Source of the DNA: Kiritimatiellia bacterium
GTDB taxonomy: Bacteria; Verrucomicrobiota; Kiritimatiellia; SLAD01
Assembly (NCBI GenBank): GCA_007125875.1
Contig: SLCI01000180.1
Coordinates: 1-23,065, forward strand
Direction: 5' to 3'
DNA length: 23,065 nucleotides
Below are positions 6,566-14,883 of the stretch, in pieces. The notes beneath the pieces were generated by a model that saw only the letters and a list, made by a program, of their open reading frames with translations, was not told where the DNA came from and made no database searches. Both the position numbers and the translations under genes were made by a program. The number at the start of each line of letters is the position of its first letter. Positions within the stretch are counted from its first letter, which is position 1.

Positions 6566-7495
6566 GTGATTATATTTTCCGGAACAGCGCATCGTGATTT
6601 GGCTCAGCGGATAGCGGATAATATCGAGCAACCGTTGGGTTCGGTCGATATTAGCCGGTTTCCCGACGGCGAAATCATGGTGAAAATCATTGATAATATT
6701 CGGGGGCAAGATATATACATCGTTCAGCCGATTTGTTCGCCACCGAATGAAGCGCTGATGGAATTGCTGATCATGATTGATGCCGCGCGGCGCGCCTCTG
6801 CGGCACGCATCACGGCTGTGATCCCTTTTTATGGCTATGCGCGACAAGATCGTAAAGATCAGCCGCGCGTGCCAATCACGGCAAAATTGGTGGCGAATTT
6901 GTTGGTAGCCGCAGGAACGAATCGATTGTTGACGATGGATCTGCATGCACAGCAGATCCAGGGATTCTTTGATATTCCCGTGGATCATTTGTATGCGGCT
7001 CCCGTGATTGTGAAGTATTTGCAATCACAGGGTTTAGATAATTTAATGGCCGTTTCGCCGGACGCCGGCGGGCTGAAGATGGCGTATGCCTATTCGACCA
7101 TGTTGAATACTGGGCTTGCGTTTGTGGCCAAGCAGCGACGTAGTCCGAGCGAAGTCACCGCCATGGATGTGGTGGGTGATGTAAAAGGCAAAAATTGCGT
7201 GCTGGTGGACGATTTGTCGACTACGGCTGGAACGTTGGCCGAGGCTTCGCGCATCTTGATGGAGCGGGGCGCGGCATCGGTACGGGCCGCAGTGACGCAT
7301 ACGTTGATTACAGAAGTCGGCATGAAGCGATTAAATGATTCGCCGATTGTCGAGTTGATCACAACGGATAGTGTGCCCAAGGGGGACTGGTCGGGTTGCC
7401 CGATCACGGTGCTTTCTGTGGCGGAACTGCTGGGGGAAGCGATTAAGCGGATTCACGGGAATCAGTCTGTGACCTCGTTGTTTAAAATCAGTTAG
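6566..7495 (+). CDS. prs: ribose-phosphate pyrophosphokinase
   Basis: Makes PRPP from ribose 5-phosphate and ATP, feeding purine, pyrimidine, histidine, tryptophan and NAD synthesis. The chosen GTG start gives 309 residues beginning IIFSGTAHRDLAQRIA, which matches the N-terminus of the family; the reading frame remains open into the tRNA, so upstream starts are not credible. Key segments are FPDGEIMVKI with the conserved Asp-Gly, the YARQDRKD ATP-binding loop, DLHAQQIQGFF (125-135), and the PRPP-binding loop VLVDDLSTTAGT (212-223). The loop has Ser218-Thr219 where many class I enzymes read Ile-Asp or Ile-Ser. No clear Shine-Dalgarno precedes the GTG. It is probably transcribed with tRNA-Gln and with rplY, which begins 21 bases after its stop. 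Confidence 0.95.
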   Translation: MIIFSGTAHRDLAQRIADNIEQPLGSVDISRFPDGEIMVKIIDNIRGQDIYIVQPICSPPNEALMELLIMIDAARRASAARITAVIPFYGYARQDRKDQPRVPITAKLVANLLVAAGTNRLLTMDLHAQQIQGFFDIPVDHLYAAPVIVKYLQSQGLDNLMAVSPDAGGLKMAYAYSTMLNTGLAFVAKQRRSPSEVTAMDVVGDVKGKNCVLVDDLSTTAGTLAEASRILMERGAASVRAAVTHTLITEVGMKRLNDSPIVELITTDSVPKGDWSGCPITVLSVAELLGEAIKRIHGNQSVTSLFKIS

Positions 7496-7516
7496 GTAGA
7501 GAAGTGGAGAAAAGTC

Positions 7517-8191
7517 ATGAGTGAGGAAAGTGTATTAGCCGCCACCGTGCGGACCGAAACGGGATCAGGTGCCGTCAATCGGCTTCGCAAGCAAGGCGCT
7601 CTGCCGGGCGTAGTCTATGGGTTGGCCGATCCGAAAAATGTGCAGGTCGATGCGGCTGCCTTTTCGGCGATTCAGCGCCATCACAGCAGTGAAAACGTCA
7701 TGCTGAAGCTCGAAATCGAGGGCGACCAAGCGCACAATGTATTGGTCCGCGATGTGCAACACCATCCGTTGTCCGGCGTGCCGATGCATGTTGATTTTTA
7801 TGAGCTATCGATGACCAAGCGGGTCACCGTGGATATTCCTGTGGAGCTGATTGGAACGCCGATCGGTGTGACGCGCGACGGCGGTTTGATGGAGCAGATG
7901 TTGCGCGAAGTCGAGATCGACTGTTTGCCGGGCGATATCCCGGAGCAAATCGAACTCGATGTCTCCAAGCTCGAGGTCGGCGATGGGTTAAGCGTCGGTG
8001 ACATCAAGCTCGACAGCGAAAAGTATGAGGTCGTGACGGCTACCGATATTGCGATCGTTTTGGTTGCTGCGGCGCGCGTGGAAGATACCGGTGCGGATGC
8101 GGACGAGGAGACTGCAGCGGCAGTGGGCGAGCCGGAAGTGATCGGGGAGGCAGCGAGCGACGAAGAGGGTAGCGAAGAGAAAAGCGAATAG
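7517..8191 (+). CDS. rplY: 50S ribosomal protein L25/CTC, long form
   Basis: Binds 5S rRNA in the large ribosomal subunit. The 224-residue length marks the long CTC/TL5 form: an N-terminal L25 domain (about 1-95; GSGAVNRLRKQGALPGVVYG, NVLVRDVQHHPLSGVPMHVDFYEL) and a C-terminal beta domain (about 96-185; RVTVDIPVELIGTPIGV, PGDIPEQIELDVSKLEVGD). The last roughly 30 residues are very acidic (Glu/Asp/Ala-rich) and probably disordered. TGGAG at 7505-7509 precedes the ATG by seven bases. It sits between prs and pth, a conserved arrangement that joins nucleotide supply with translation genes. Confidence 0.94.
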   Translation: MSEESVLAATVRTETGSGAVNRLRKQGALPGVVYGLADPKNVQVDAAAFSAIQRHHSSENVMLKLEIEGDQAHNVLVRDVQHHPLSGVPMHVDFYELSMTKRVTVDIPVELIGTPIGVTRDGGLMEQMLREVEIDCLPGDIPEQIELDVSKLEVGDGLSVGDIKLDSEKYEVVTATDIAIVLVAAARVEDTGADADEETAAAVGEPEVIGEAASDEEGSEEKSE

Positions 8192-8231
8192 TGGTTGGGC
8201 AATCGGCTGTTGACGCGGGTTGGAGACCCTC

Positions 8232-8795
8232 ATGTGGTTAATCGCAGGTTTGGGTAATCCCGGTAAGCGCTATGAGCGGACCCGCCACAACATCGGTTTT
8301 GAGGTCGTTGAATGCTTGGCCCCGCAAGGGGCAAGCTCGTTTCGACGAAGTTGGCGATTTCCGGCGGAGTTAGCCGAAATTCAGGTTGAGCGCGAAAGGC
8401 TCTTGCTGTGTAAACCGCGGACCTTTATGAATCGGAGCGGTGACGCGGTAGGCCCGATTTGCCGGAAGAAGGGGATTGCCCTTGCCCAGCTCATCGTGAT
8501 AGTGGATGATACCGAATTGCCATGTGGTCGGCTACGAATCCGGCGACGCGGCGGTGCAGGCGGACATAACGGGCTGAAGTCGATTATAGCTGTCTCGGGT
8601 ACAGATGATTTTGCCCGCATACGTGTGGGTGTTGGCGGTCGTCCGCAAGATCGCGATATGGTGGACCATGTCCTGAGTGGATTTGCTCCCAATGATCGTA
8701 AAGCGGTGGATGAAGCAGTAGAGCGGACGGCGCAGGCCGTGAAGAGTATAATAGCAGACGGCCTCGATAAGGCCATGAACGAGTATAACGGCTGA
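8232..8795 (+). CDS. pth: peptidyl-tRNA hydrolase
   Basis: Releases the peptide from peptidyl-tRNA that has dropped off the ribosome, recycling tRNA. The 187-residue protein carries the family signature GLGNPGKRYERTRHNIGF with Asn9 and catalytic His19, the KPRTFMNRSG segment with Asn67, the acidic site at Asp92-Asp93 (VDDTEL) and the GGAGGHNGLKSI loop. The ATG at 8232 is preferred over an in-frame TTG at 8220 because GGAG (8222-8225) falls six bases before the ATG and would lie inside the longer reading. The protein ends in a short, typical helix. The gap to rpsF is 34 bases. Confidence 0.96.
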   Translation: MWLIAGLGNPGKRYERTRHNIGFEVVECLAPQGASSFRRSWRFPAELAEIQVERERLLLCKPRTFMNRSGDAVGPICRKKGIALAQLIVIVDDTELPCGRLRIRRRGGAGGHNGLKSIIAVSGTDDFARIRVGVGGRPQDRDMVDHVLSGFAPNDRKAVDEAVERTAQAVKSIIADGLDKAMNEYNG

Positions 8796-8829
8796 TCAAG
8801 AGCCGGTTGGATGAAGGAGAGTTAGGGCA

Positions 8830-9171
8830 TTGAAGACATACGAAGGCATGTTTATTTTTGTGGACGCGCTGAAAGACGATGAGCTGGAAGCAGCCGTCAA
8901 AGTCGTGCGTGAAGAGATTGAGAAATTGGGCGGCAGCGTCGAAAACACCGCACGGATGGGACGTCGCCCCTTTGCGCGCTTACAAGCCAAGCGACATAAA
9001 GCGGGCCATTACATCGTCATGAACTTCTCGGCTGATCCGCAGGCGATTACGTCGCTGCTTGCACGCCTCAAGCTGAATGCCGATGTGTTCCGCACACAGA
9101 TTACGGCGCAGGATCCAGCCAAAGCTGCGGCACAAACGGAACAGGCCGAACCGGCCACCGCTGAAGGATAA
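8830..9171 (+). CDS. rpsF: 30S ribosomal protein S6 (bS6)
   Basis: Small-subunit protein that pairs with S18 on the 16S rRNA platform. The start is TTG: AAGGAG at 8814-8819 is ten bases upstream and the frame then reads KTYEGMFIF, the conserved S6 N-terminus. Ferredoxin-like fold segments are visible (TYEGMFIFVD, EEIEKLGGSVEN, MGRRPFARLQAKRHKAGHYIVMNF, LLARLKLNADVFRTQI). The 113 residues end in a low-complexity Ala/Gln/Glu/Thr tail after about residue 96. S6 opens the conserved rpsF-ssb-rpsR-rplI cluster. No S6:S18-binding leader motif could be identified in the short upstream gap. Confidence 0.95.
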   Translation: MKTYEGMFIFVDALKDDELEAAVKVVREEIEKLGGSVENTARMGRRPFARLQAKRHKAGHYIVMNFSADPQAITSLLARLKLNADVFRTQITAQDPAKAAAQTEQAEPATAEG

Positions 9172-9174
9172 ATT

Positions 9175-9621
9175 ATGGCATCCTTGAACAAAGTATTTAT
9201 TATTGGCAACCTAACGCGCGATCCGGAGGTGCGTTATTTACCTTCGGGCGCAGCCGTGGCGGATATCCGTTTGGCTGCCAATCGCCGTTTCAAAACCCAG
9301 CAGGGTGAAGACAAGGAAGAGACCTGCTACGTCAATGTCTCCGCCTGGGGTCGCCAAGCTGAAACGTGTGGACAGTATCTGTCCAAAGGATCGCCCGTAT
9401 TGGTTGAAGGTCGGCTTCGCTACGAGGAGTGGGAAAAAGACGGCCAAAAGAATAGCCGCATTTCAATCACGGCCGAGCGCGTACAATTTATGGGAAGCCC
9501 GCGATCGGGCAGCGAGTATGGTGATTCGCCAGCGAGCGGTGGCGATCGAGCGCCATCGCCCAATAACCAAGGCGGAGCACCGGAGGGTGGTGCTGCCGAT
9601 GACGATGATTTGCCGTTCTAA
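9175..9621 (+). CDS. ssb: single-stranded DNA-binding protein
   Basis: Coats single-stranded DNA in replication, recombination and repair, and recruits partner enzymes through its C-terminal tip. The OB fold covers about residues 1-108 (ASLNKVFIIGNLTRDPEVRY, VADIRLAANRRF, CYVNVSAWGRQAE, YLSKGSPVLVEGRLRYEEW, ISITAERVQFMGS). A Gly/Ser/Pro-rich linker leads to the acidic tip DDDDLPF (142-148), the partner-docking peptide. Total length is 148 residues. The start codon is three bases after the rpsF stop, and AAGGA overlaps the end of rpsF, so the two are translationally coupled. Confidence 0.97.
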   Translation: MASLNKVFIIGNLTRDPEVRYLPSGAAVADIRLAANRRFKTQQGEDKEETCYVNVSAWGRQAETCGQYLSKGSPVLVEGRLRYEEWEKDGQKNSRISITAERVQFMGSPRSGSEYGDSPASGGDRAPSPNNQGGAPEGGAADDDDLPF

Positions 9622-9682
9622 CGACAAATCGCAAGGTTTCGCTCAAGCGTATCATGCTGAATAGGTAACGAAGGATAATCGT

Positions 9683-9925
9683 ATGAAGAAGAAAAGTAGC
9701 CCGCGGCGCAGACGTCCGCGTTTTGATGAAAATGATGCCTCCCGCGGTCCAAAGCGACTAGAGGGTGTTGAGCATATTGATTACAAGGATGCTGAACTGC
9801 TACGTCGTTTCATGACAGAGCGGGGCAAAATTATGCCGCGTCGAACCACCTATGCATCGGCTAAACAGCAACGGCAAATCCGCTCAGCGATTCGCCGTGC
9901 ACGCGTGATGGGGCTATTGCCGTAA
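9683..9925 (+). CDS. rpsR: 30S ribosomal protein S18 (bS18)
   Basis: Small-subunit protein that binds 16S rRNA as a dimer with S6. The 80-residue sequence is basic at the N-terminus (KKKSSPRRRRPRF) and has the conserved core IDYKDAELLRRFMTERGKIMPRRTT followed by KQQRQIRSAIRRARVMGLLP. It lacks the cysteines of the zinc-binding S18 form. An AAGGA lies about nine bases before the ATG. It is 61 bases after ssb and 18 bases before rplI. Confidence 0.96.
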   Translation: MKKKSSPRRRRPRFDENDASRGPKRLEGVEHIDYKDAELLRRFMTERGKIMPRRTTYASAKQQRQIRSAIRRARVMGLLP

Positions 9926-9943
9926 GGCAAAGGAGTTTTAGCT

Positions 9944-10393
9944 ATGTCAAAAGAATTGATTTTAATGGCCGATGTCGAAGGTCTTGGCGTCGAAGGTGCA
10001 ATCGTCAAAGTGGCCGATGGCTATGCGCGCAACTTCTTGTTGCCGCAAAAGAAGGCCGTGGTTGTGACGGCGGGCACGAAGCGCCTGGTTGAGAAGAAAA
10101 AGGCCGAGCGTATTGCTCGCGAGGCGGCTTCACTCAAAGAGGCGCAAGATCTTGCGGCACAAATCGAAAAACTGGCCATCAGTCTTGCGGTCAAGGCTGG
10201 CGAGTCGGGACAAATGTATGGTTCGATCGGTGCAGGCGATATTCTTGAGGCACTCGAAAAAGAAGGCTTCAAACTCTCGCGTAAGCAGATTGAGCTAGGC
10301 GCGCCGATCAAGTCACTGGGCACTGTTGATATCCCCGTCAAGATACATGCTGAGGTCTCTGCGACACTGAAAGTCACAGTAGCCGAGGAATAG
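9944..10393 (+). CDS. rplI: 50S ribosomal protein L9 (bL9)
   Basis: Large-subunit protein that binds 23S rRNA with its N-domain and helps maintain reading frame. The 149-residue length is typical. The N-domain contains the L9 signature in the form GVEGAIVKVADGYARNFLLPQ. A long connecting helix follows (EKKKAERIAREAASLKEAQDLAAQIEKL), and then a C-domain with GQMYGSIGAGDILEAL and the final beta strands IPVKIHAEVSATLKVTV. AGGAG lies about nine bases before the ATG. The dnaB start is six bases after the stop. Confidence 0.97.
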   Translation: MSKELILMADVEGLGVEGAIVKVADGYARNFLLPQKKAVVVTAGTKRLVEKKKAERIAREAASLKEAQDLAAQIEKLAISLAVKAGESGQMYGSIGAGDILEALEKEGFKLSRKQIELGAPIKSLGTVDIPVKIHAEVSATLKVTVAEE

Positions 10394-10399
10394 GCCGGG

Positions 10400-11836
10400 A
10401 TGGTTACCAAGGTCACTCCCGCACCTAAGCCAACGAGTGATCGCATTCCTCCGTACAGCCCGGAAGCGGAACGCGGCGTGTTGGGTTCCGCCCTGTTGGA
10501 TGCCAGTCGCGTCATAGACTTGTGCGTTGAGCGCCGCTTAACGCCGGAATCATTTCACGTACCTGCTCATCAGACGTTGTTCGAAACGTTGGTCGACATG
10601 AGCAACAGCGGGCAGGTGATTGACTTGCTCACCGTGGGTGATCGGCTTGAATCGGCGAACCTCATTAAGCAAGTTGGCGGCCGCGAATTCATCCTGGAAT
10701 TGGTCGATGCGACTCCCACGGCCGCGCATGCCGAGCACTACATCGAAATCGTGCGGCAGAAACATCTGCTCCGCATCATCATCGACCGTTCACGCGAAGC
10801 GATCGACAAGTGCTATAGCGCAGAAGAGGTCGCCGACGAAATCCTTGGCCAGACCGAGCAGAGCTTCTTTGATATTGGTGAAATGACCAGTGGCGCCATG
10901 GTGCCGTGGGAGAAACTGATCCACAGCACCATGCAAGATATCGAGAATATCTTTCAGGAAAAGAAAGGCATCACTGGCGTGCCGACCGGCTATGTCGATC
11001 TGGACCGAAAACTAATGGGCTTGCAGCCCAGCGATATGATTATTATCGCCGCCCGTCCATCGATGGGTAAAACATCGCTGGCTATGAATATCGCCGAGAA
11101 AGTGGCGCTCGGCGAAGTCTCGGATAAGCAGGCGCGCCCGGTAGCCGTATTCAGTTTGGAAATGTCCAGCGAACAATTGGTCCGCCGGATGATTTGTTGT
11201 CGAGCCCGTGTTTCGGCACATAAACTGGCGACCGGCTATTTAACGCAGGTCAATCACGGTCACCTAATGAATGCCGCTGATGCACTGATGAAAGCCCCGA
11301 TGTTTATTGATGACAGCGCCGGACTCAGCGCCGTCGAGCTGCGTGCCCGGGCGCGTCGTTTGAAGAAGCGGTTCGGGATCGAGCTGATTGTCGTCGATTA
11401 TCTACAACTACTAAACTACCCACAGTATGCGCGCGAAGGACGGCAGCGTGAAACACAGGCGATCTCTGGCGCCTTGAAAGCGATGGCCAAGGAGCTGAAG
11501 ATTCCTGTGATCGTGTTGAGCCAGCTCAGTCGTGCGCCGGAAACGCGTGATACAAAATCGGCTGTGCCCAAGCTCTCTGATTTGCGGGATTCCGGTTCAA
11601 TTGAGCAGGATGCGGACGTGGTCGCATTGCTGCGGCGCCCATGCAAATACCCAGCCGATAAGGATGCGGCCGATATCACGCTTTCTATTCTCGATATTGC
11701 CAAGCACCGCAACGGACCAACCGGTGAAGTTCGCTTGCACTTTGAAGAGGATTTCACGCGCTTCGAGGATCGCGCCGCGCCCGGCGTGGATCACGAGGAA
11801 GCCTTTTCGCCGGATGAAGAAGGTATTGAGGTATGA
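10400..11836 (+). CDS. dnaB: replicative DNA helicase DnaB
   Basis: Hexameric 5'-3' helicase that unwinds DNA at the replication fork and recruits primase. The 478 residues split into an N-terminal helical domain (about 15-115; PYSPEAERGVLGSALLD, TPESFHVPAHQTLFETLVDM), a linker, and the RecA-like ATPase. Walker A is ARPSMGKTS with Lys224. Further motifs are FSLEMSSEQLVRRM, the Walker B strand LIVVDYLQLL, VIVLSQLSRAPE and the sensor DLRDSGSIEQDADVV. No intein or insertion is visible. It follows rplI by six bases and its stop overlaps the bamA start (ATGA), tying replication, translation and envelope genes to one transcript. Confidence 0.97.
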   Translation: MVTKVTPAPKPTSDRIPPYSPEAERGVLGSALLDASRVIDLCVERRLTPESFHVPAHQTLFETLVDMSNSGQVIDLLTVGDRLESANLIKQVGGREFILELVDATPTAAHAEHYIEIVRQKHLLRIIIDRSREAIDKCYSAEEVADEILGQTEQSFFDIGEMTSGAMVPWEKLIHSTMQDIENIFQEKKGITGVPTGYVDLDRKLMGLQPSDMIIIAARPSMGKTSLAMNIAEKVALGEVSDKQARPVAVFSLEMSSEQLVRRMICCRARVSAHKLATGYLTQVNHGHLMNAADALMKAPMFIDDSAGLSAVELRARARRLKKRFGIELIVVDYLQLLNYPQYAREGRQRETQAISGALKAMAKELKIPVIVLSQLSRAPETRDTKSAVPKLSDLRDSGSIEQDADVVALLRRPCKYPADKDAADITLSILDIAKHRNGPTGEVRLHFEEDFTRFEDRAAPGVDHEEAFSPDEEGIEV

Positions 11837-14142
11837 TGAGATTTGGAGTCACTGTTCTGGGATTGTTCCTTTTGCTTGCGGGCTCAACCTGGGCCAATGT
11901 GAACCCGTCGGGCCCGCCAATGGTGCGCGAGGTCCGCATCGATAATCGTGGGCCCGGCCCGCTTGATGAAGATTCCATCCGTGCTTTTCTAACCACGCGG
12001 GCAGGCCAACCCTATGATGCGATGGCGGCCAATCAAGACGTACGGGCGTTACTGGAAACCGGCCGCTTCAGTGATGTGGTCGTTGCGGTGAATCCGTTGC
12101 CTGCTCGTCGTGAAGTGGACGTGATCTTCGAAGTACGTAACAAACCTCGTTTGCGCAGTATTCAGGTGACTGGCGCAGACCATGTCAGCAATCGTCGGGT
12201 CAGGGATTGGTTGCAAATTGATATTGGCTCGCGGGTAGATGATGTCTTAATGGCAGTGCGCGCCCAAAATGTTTATGAAGAGTATCGTAAGCGTTTCTTT
12301 CTGGACCCGAAGCTGACATGGGAAATTGATGTGAATCCGGCTACTGGTGCGGCGGATGTGCGGGTCACTGTCGATGAGGGGCGGCGCGCGAGTATTTGGC
12401 GCATTGGGTTCGAAGGTAATGATGAGGTGCGTTCCCGTTCATTGCGTCGTGTGATGCAGCAAAAGAATTGGCGGCCTTGGGCTTCTTTGACGAAGCGCAA
12501 CCGTTTTGATCCTTATGAGCTGAATGCCGATCGCGATTCGTTGCGGCGCGTCTATATGGAACGTGGTTTTCTGGATGTGCGGATTGGTGATCCGATTATT
12601 GAGGAAGGGCCTGGTCAAAGGGTTACCATCACCATTCCTGTTGAGGAGGGGCCGCTCTATCGCGTGGGTGAAATCACGGTCGAAGGGGTCAGTCTCTTTG
12701 AGTTGAATGAAATTCGTCCGGCCTTGACGATTGGCCCCGGCGATGTGGCGCGCACCATCGATATCGAACGCAGCCGTGCAAACGTGCGCGACTTCTATGG
12801 CAGTCGCGGTTTCATTCGGACGCGCGTGCGCGAACGCTTGGAGCCTGATTTTGATACAGCGATCGTGGATATCGAATTCTTTGTCACCGAAGGAGAGCTC
12901 TCGCATATTCGTGATATCGAAATCCGCGGTAATCGACGCACTCGCGATAAAGTGATTCGACGCGAACTGGCGGTGATGCCCGGCGATATCTATGACGAGG
13001 TCCGTGTACGGCGCAGCGAGACGCGCCTCATGAATATGGGCTACTTCAATCGCGTACGCGTCTTCGATCAGCCCACGCGAGAGCCCAATCGCTACGATCT
13101 TATTTTCGATGTTGAAGAGGGGCGCACCGGCGAATTATCTGCAGGTGCCGGCTTCTCCAGTATTGATCGCGTCATTGGCTTTGCCAGCATCGCGCAAAAC
13201 AACTTTGATTTGTTCGGGTGGCCCCACTTCACTGGTGGCGGTCAGCGCGCACAATTGCAGACCCAGTTTGGTAGCCGCCGCACGGATGTGAATCTCTATT
13301 TTGTTGAACCGTGGTTTCTGGATCGCCAACTGGAGTTTGACGTGAATCTCTTCCGCCGCGATCTGCGCTATTTCCGCAGCGAATATGAGCAGCGTAGTAT
13401 TGGCGGTATCGTTGGTCTTGCATGGCCGGTTGGCCGCTTTAGCCGATTGCGCGTGGCCTATGGACTGCAGGAGTTTGATATTCGAAATGTCCGCGAGTCG
13501 GCCTCGGATATCATCAAAGAGGAGGAGGGCAAGCGCTCCCGCAGTGCGGTGTCGGTAACGTTGCGACGAGATACACGCAATCGACCCTTTGTTCCGACTC
13601 GCGGTAATCTTTCGGTATTCACGGCCGAACTGGCCGGCGGTCCGCTACAGGGAGATACCGATCTGTATGGTTTGTCGGCCAGAACATCGCAGTTCTTCCC
13701 TTTATGGTTTGATCACGTGCTCAGTTTCCGGGGCGCGGCGGAAGTGGTGGAGGAATACGGTGACTCGGATCGCGTGCCCATCTTTGATCGCTTGTTCCTC
13801 GGTGGTATGCGTGACATTCGCGGGTTCCGTTTTCAAGATGTCGGTCCGAAAGATGAGAACGGGCAACCCATAGGTGGCCGATCGTCGGCCTTCTTCAGTG
13901 CCGAATATACGGTGCCCGTGTTGCCGATTGTGCGACTGGCAACATTTTATGACATCGGCATGGTTTGGGAAGATGCCTATGATTTTAGTATGGACGATCT
14001 TAATTCAGCCGTCGGCGTCGGCGTACGTTTCGATATACAGGGGTTCCCCTTGCGTTTTGATTATGCATGGCCGCTGGAGACGGATGAGTTCAATGATCGC
14101 AAGTCCGGTCGATTCAGCTTCATGATCGGCCACGTGTTTTAA
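11833..14142 (+). CDS. bamA: outer membrane protein assembly factor BamA
   Basis: Omp85-family protein that inserts beta-barrel proteins into the outer membrane. A signal peptide (about 1-21, cleavage after STWA) leads to POTRA repeats over about residues 30-410 (for example MVREVRIDNRG, PRLRSIQVTGADHVSNRRVRDWL, YRVGEITVEGVSLFELNEIRPAL, SHIRDIEIRGNRRTRDKVIRRE). The 16-stranded barrel follows (about 420-769) and ends in FMIGHVF with a C-terminal Phe. The conserved loop-6 motif is present as RGF at residues 663-665, after GGMRDI. The 769-residue length is normal. The start overlaps the dnaB stop by four bases; an ATG one codon later is also possible. It is followed by the chaperone gene and lpxD, a common envelope-assembly cluster. 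Confidence 0.97.
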   Translation: MMRFGVTVLGLFLLLAGSTWANVNPSGPPMVREVRIDNRGPGPLDEDSIRAFLTTRAGQPYDAMAANQDVRALLETGRFSDVVVAVNPLPARREVDVIFEVRNKPRLRSIQVTGADHVSNRRVRDWLQIDIGSRVDDVLMAVRAQNVYEEYRKRFFLDPKLTWEIDVNPATGAADVRVTVDEGRRASIWRIGFEGNDEVRSRSLRRVMQQKNWRPWASLTKRNRFDPYELNADRDSLRRVYMERGFLDVRIGDPIIEEGPGQRVTITIPVEEGPLYRVGEITVEGVSLFELNEIRPALTIGPGDVARTIDIERSRANVRDFYGSRGFIRTRVRERLEPDFDTAIVDIEFFVTEGELSHIRDIEIRGNRRTRDKVIRRELAVMPGDIYDEVRVRRSETRLMNMGYFNRVRVFDQPTREPNRYDLIFDVEEGRTGELSAGAGFSSIDRVIGFASIAQNNFDLFGWPHFTGGGQRAQLQTQFGSRRTDVNLYFVEPWFLDRQLEFDVNLFRRDLRYFRSEYEQRSIGGIVGLAWPVGRFSRLRVAYGLQEFDIRNVRESASDIIKEEEGKRSRSAVSVTLRRDTRNRPFVPTRGNLSVFTAELAGGPLQGDTDLYGLSARTSQFFPLWFDHVLSFRGAAEVVEEYGDSDRVPIFDRLFLGGMRDIRGFRFQDVGPKDENGQPIGGRSSAFFSAEYTVPVLPIVRLATFYDIGMVWEDAYDFSMDDLNSAVGVGVRFDIQGFPLRFDYAWPLETDEFNDRKSGRFSFMIGHVF

Positions 14143-14291
14143 GGCTGGAAACTGAACAGTTCATCCGGATGGGCGTCGAATAGACAGTGTCCTAAGTGGA
14201 TGTTACGTTACAGGCTAATTAACCACTCATGTGCTGTCGGGCTTGCGCGAGAGAGCGGGTCCACTCAGCAGGCAGAGTGTGGAGGGAGAAA

Positions 14292-14870
14292 ATGTTAATG
14301 ATTCGAAATATAGTATTTGCAAGTTTGTTCGTATGCGCGGCTTTCGTGGCTTTACCCGCTGTGGCCCAAGACGGTCGTGTGGTGTTCGTCGATTTGGAGC
14401 GGGTGTTTGATGAGTTTCATAAGACAAAACGGGCCTTTGAAGGTCTAGAGCAGCGTGCGCAGGAAAATCGCGCAGAGCGCGATCGCCGGATCGCGCGGCT
14501 ACAAGAGTTACAAGAGCAGTATCAGTCCGCGCGCGAAATTTCTGCTGATACCGCGATGAGTGAAGCCGTTCGGGAAGAAAAGCGAAATGAAGCGATTGAC
14601 CTGCAGCTCGAAATTGAGCGTTACCGTGAACAGAGCGAAGAAGTGCTGATGGAGCTGGCGCAAGCTCAGCAGGCGGATGAACAGCGTATCCAGCGCCGAC
14701 TGGTCGATGAGATCCTGGAACGCATGGAGCGTTGGGGACGACAGCAGGGCTACCTCGCGGTGCTCGACGCGTCCGGTCGGGCAGTCACTGGTGTGCCTTT
14801 GGCGTTGTATGTTGATAGCCGCGCGGATATGACAGACGCGTTTCTCGAAGTATTAAACGCCGCTCGTTAA
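14292..14870 (+). CDS. periplasmic chaperone Skp/OmpH family
   Basis: Periplasmic chaperone expected to hold unfolded outer-membrane proteins before BamA inserts them. The 192-residue precursor has a signal peptide (about 1-25, cleavage after AVA), a short strand RVVFVDLERVF typical of OmpH proteins, long charged helices (about 40-145) that would form the tentacle-like coiled coils, and a final strand segment GYLAVLDASGRAVTGVPLALYVDS with a helix LTDAFLEVLN-like. The ATG at 14292 is chosen because GGAGG at 14281-14285 is six bases upstream and the signal peptide begins there; the frame is open further upstream but reads Cys/Arg-rich sequence. It lies 149 bases after bamA and 13 bases before lpxD. 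The 149-base gap shows no structure I can support. Confidence 0.85.
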   Translation: MLMIRNIVFASLFVCAAFVALPAVAQDGRVVFVDLERVFDEFHKTKRAFEGLEQRAQENRAERDRRIARLQELQEQYQSAREISADTAMSEAVREEKRNEAIDLQLEIERYREQSEEVLMELAQAQQADEQRIQRRLVDEILERMERWGRQQGYLAVLDASGRAVTGVPLALYVDSRADMTDAFLEVLNAAR

Positions 14871-14883
14871 GGGAGTATCCTGG

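Noticed and set aside
8796..8829. S6:S18-binding leader upstream of rpsF
   Set aside because: Only 34 bases lie between pth and rpsF, and I could not fold the known bulged CCG element from them.
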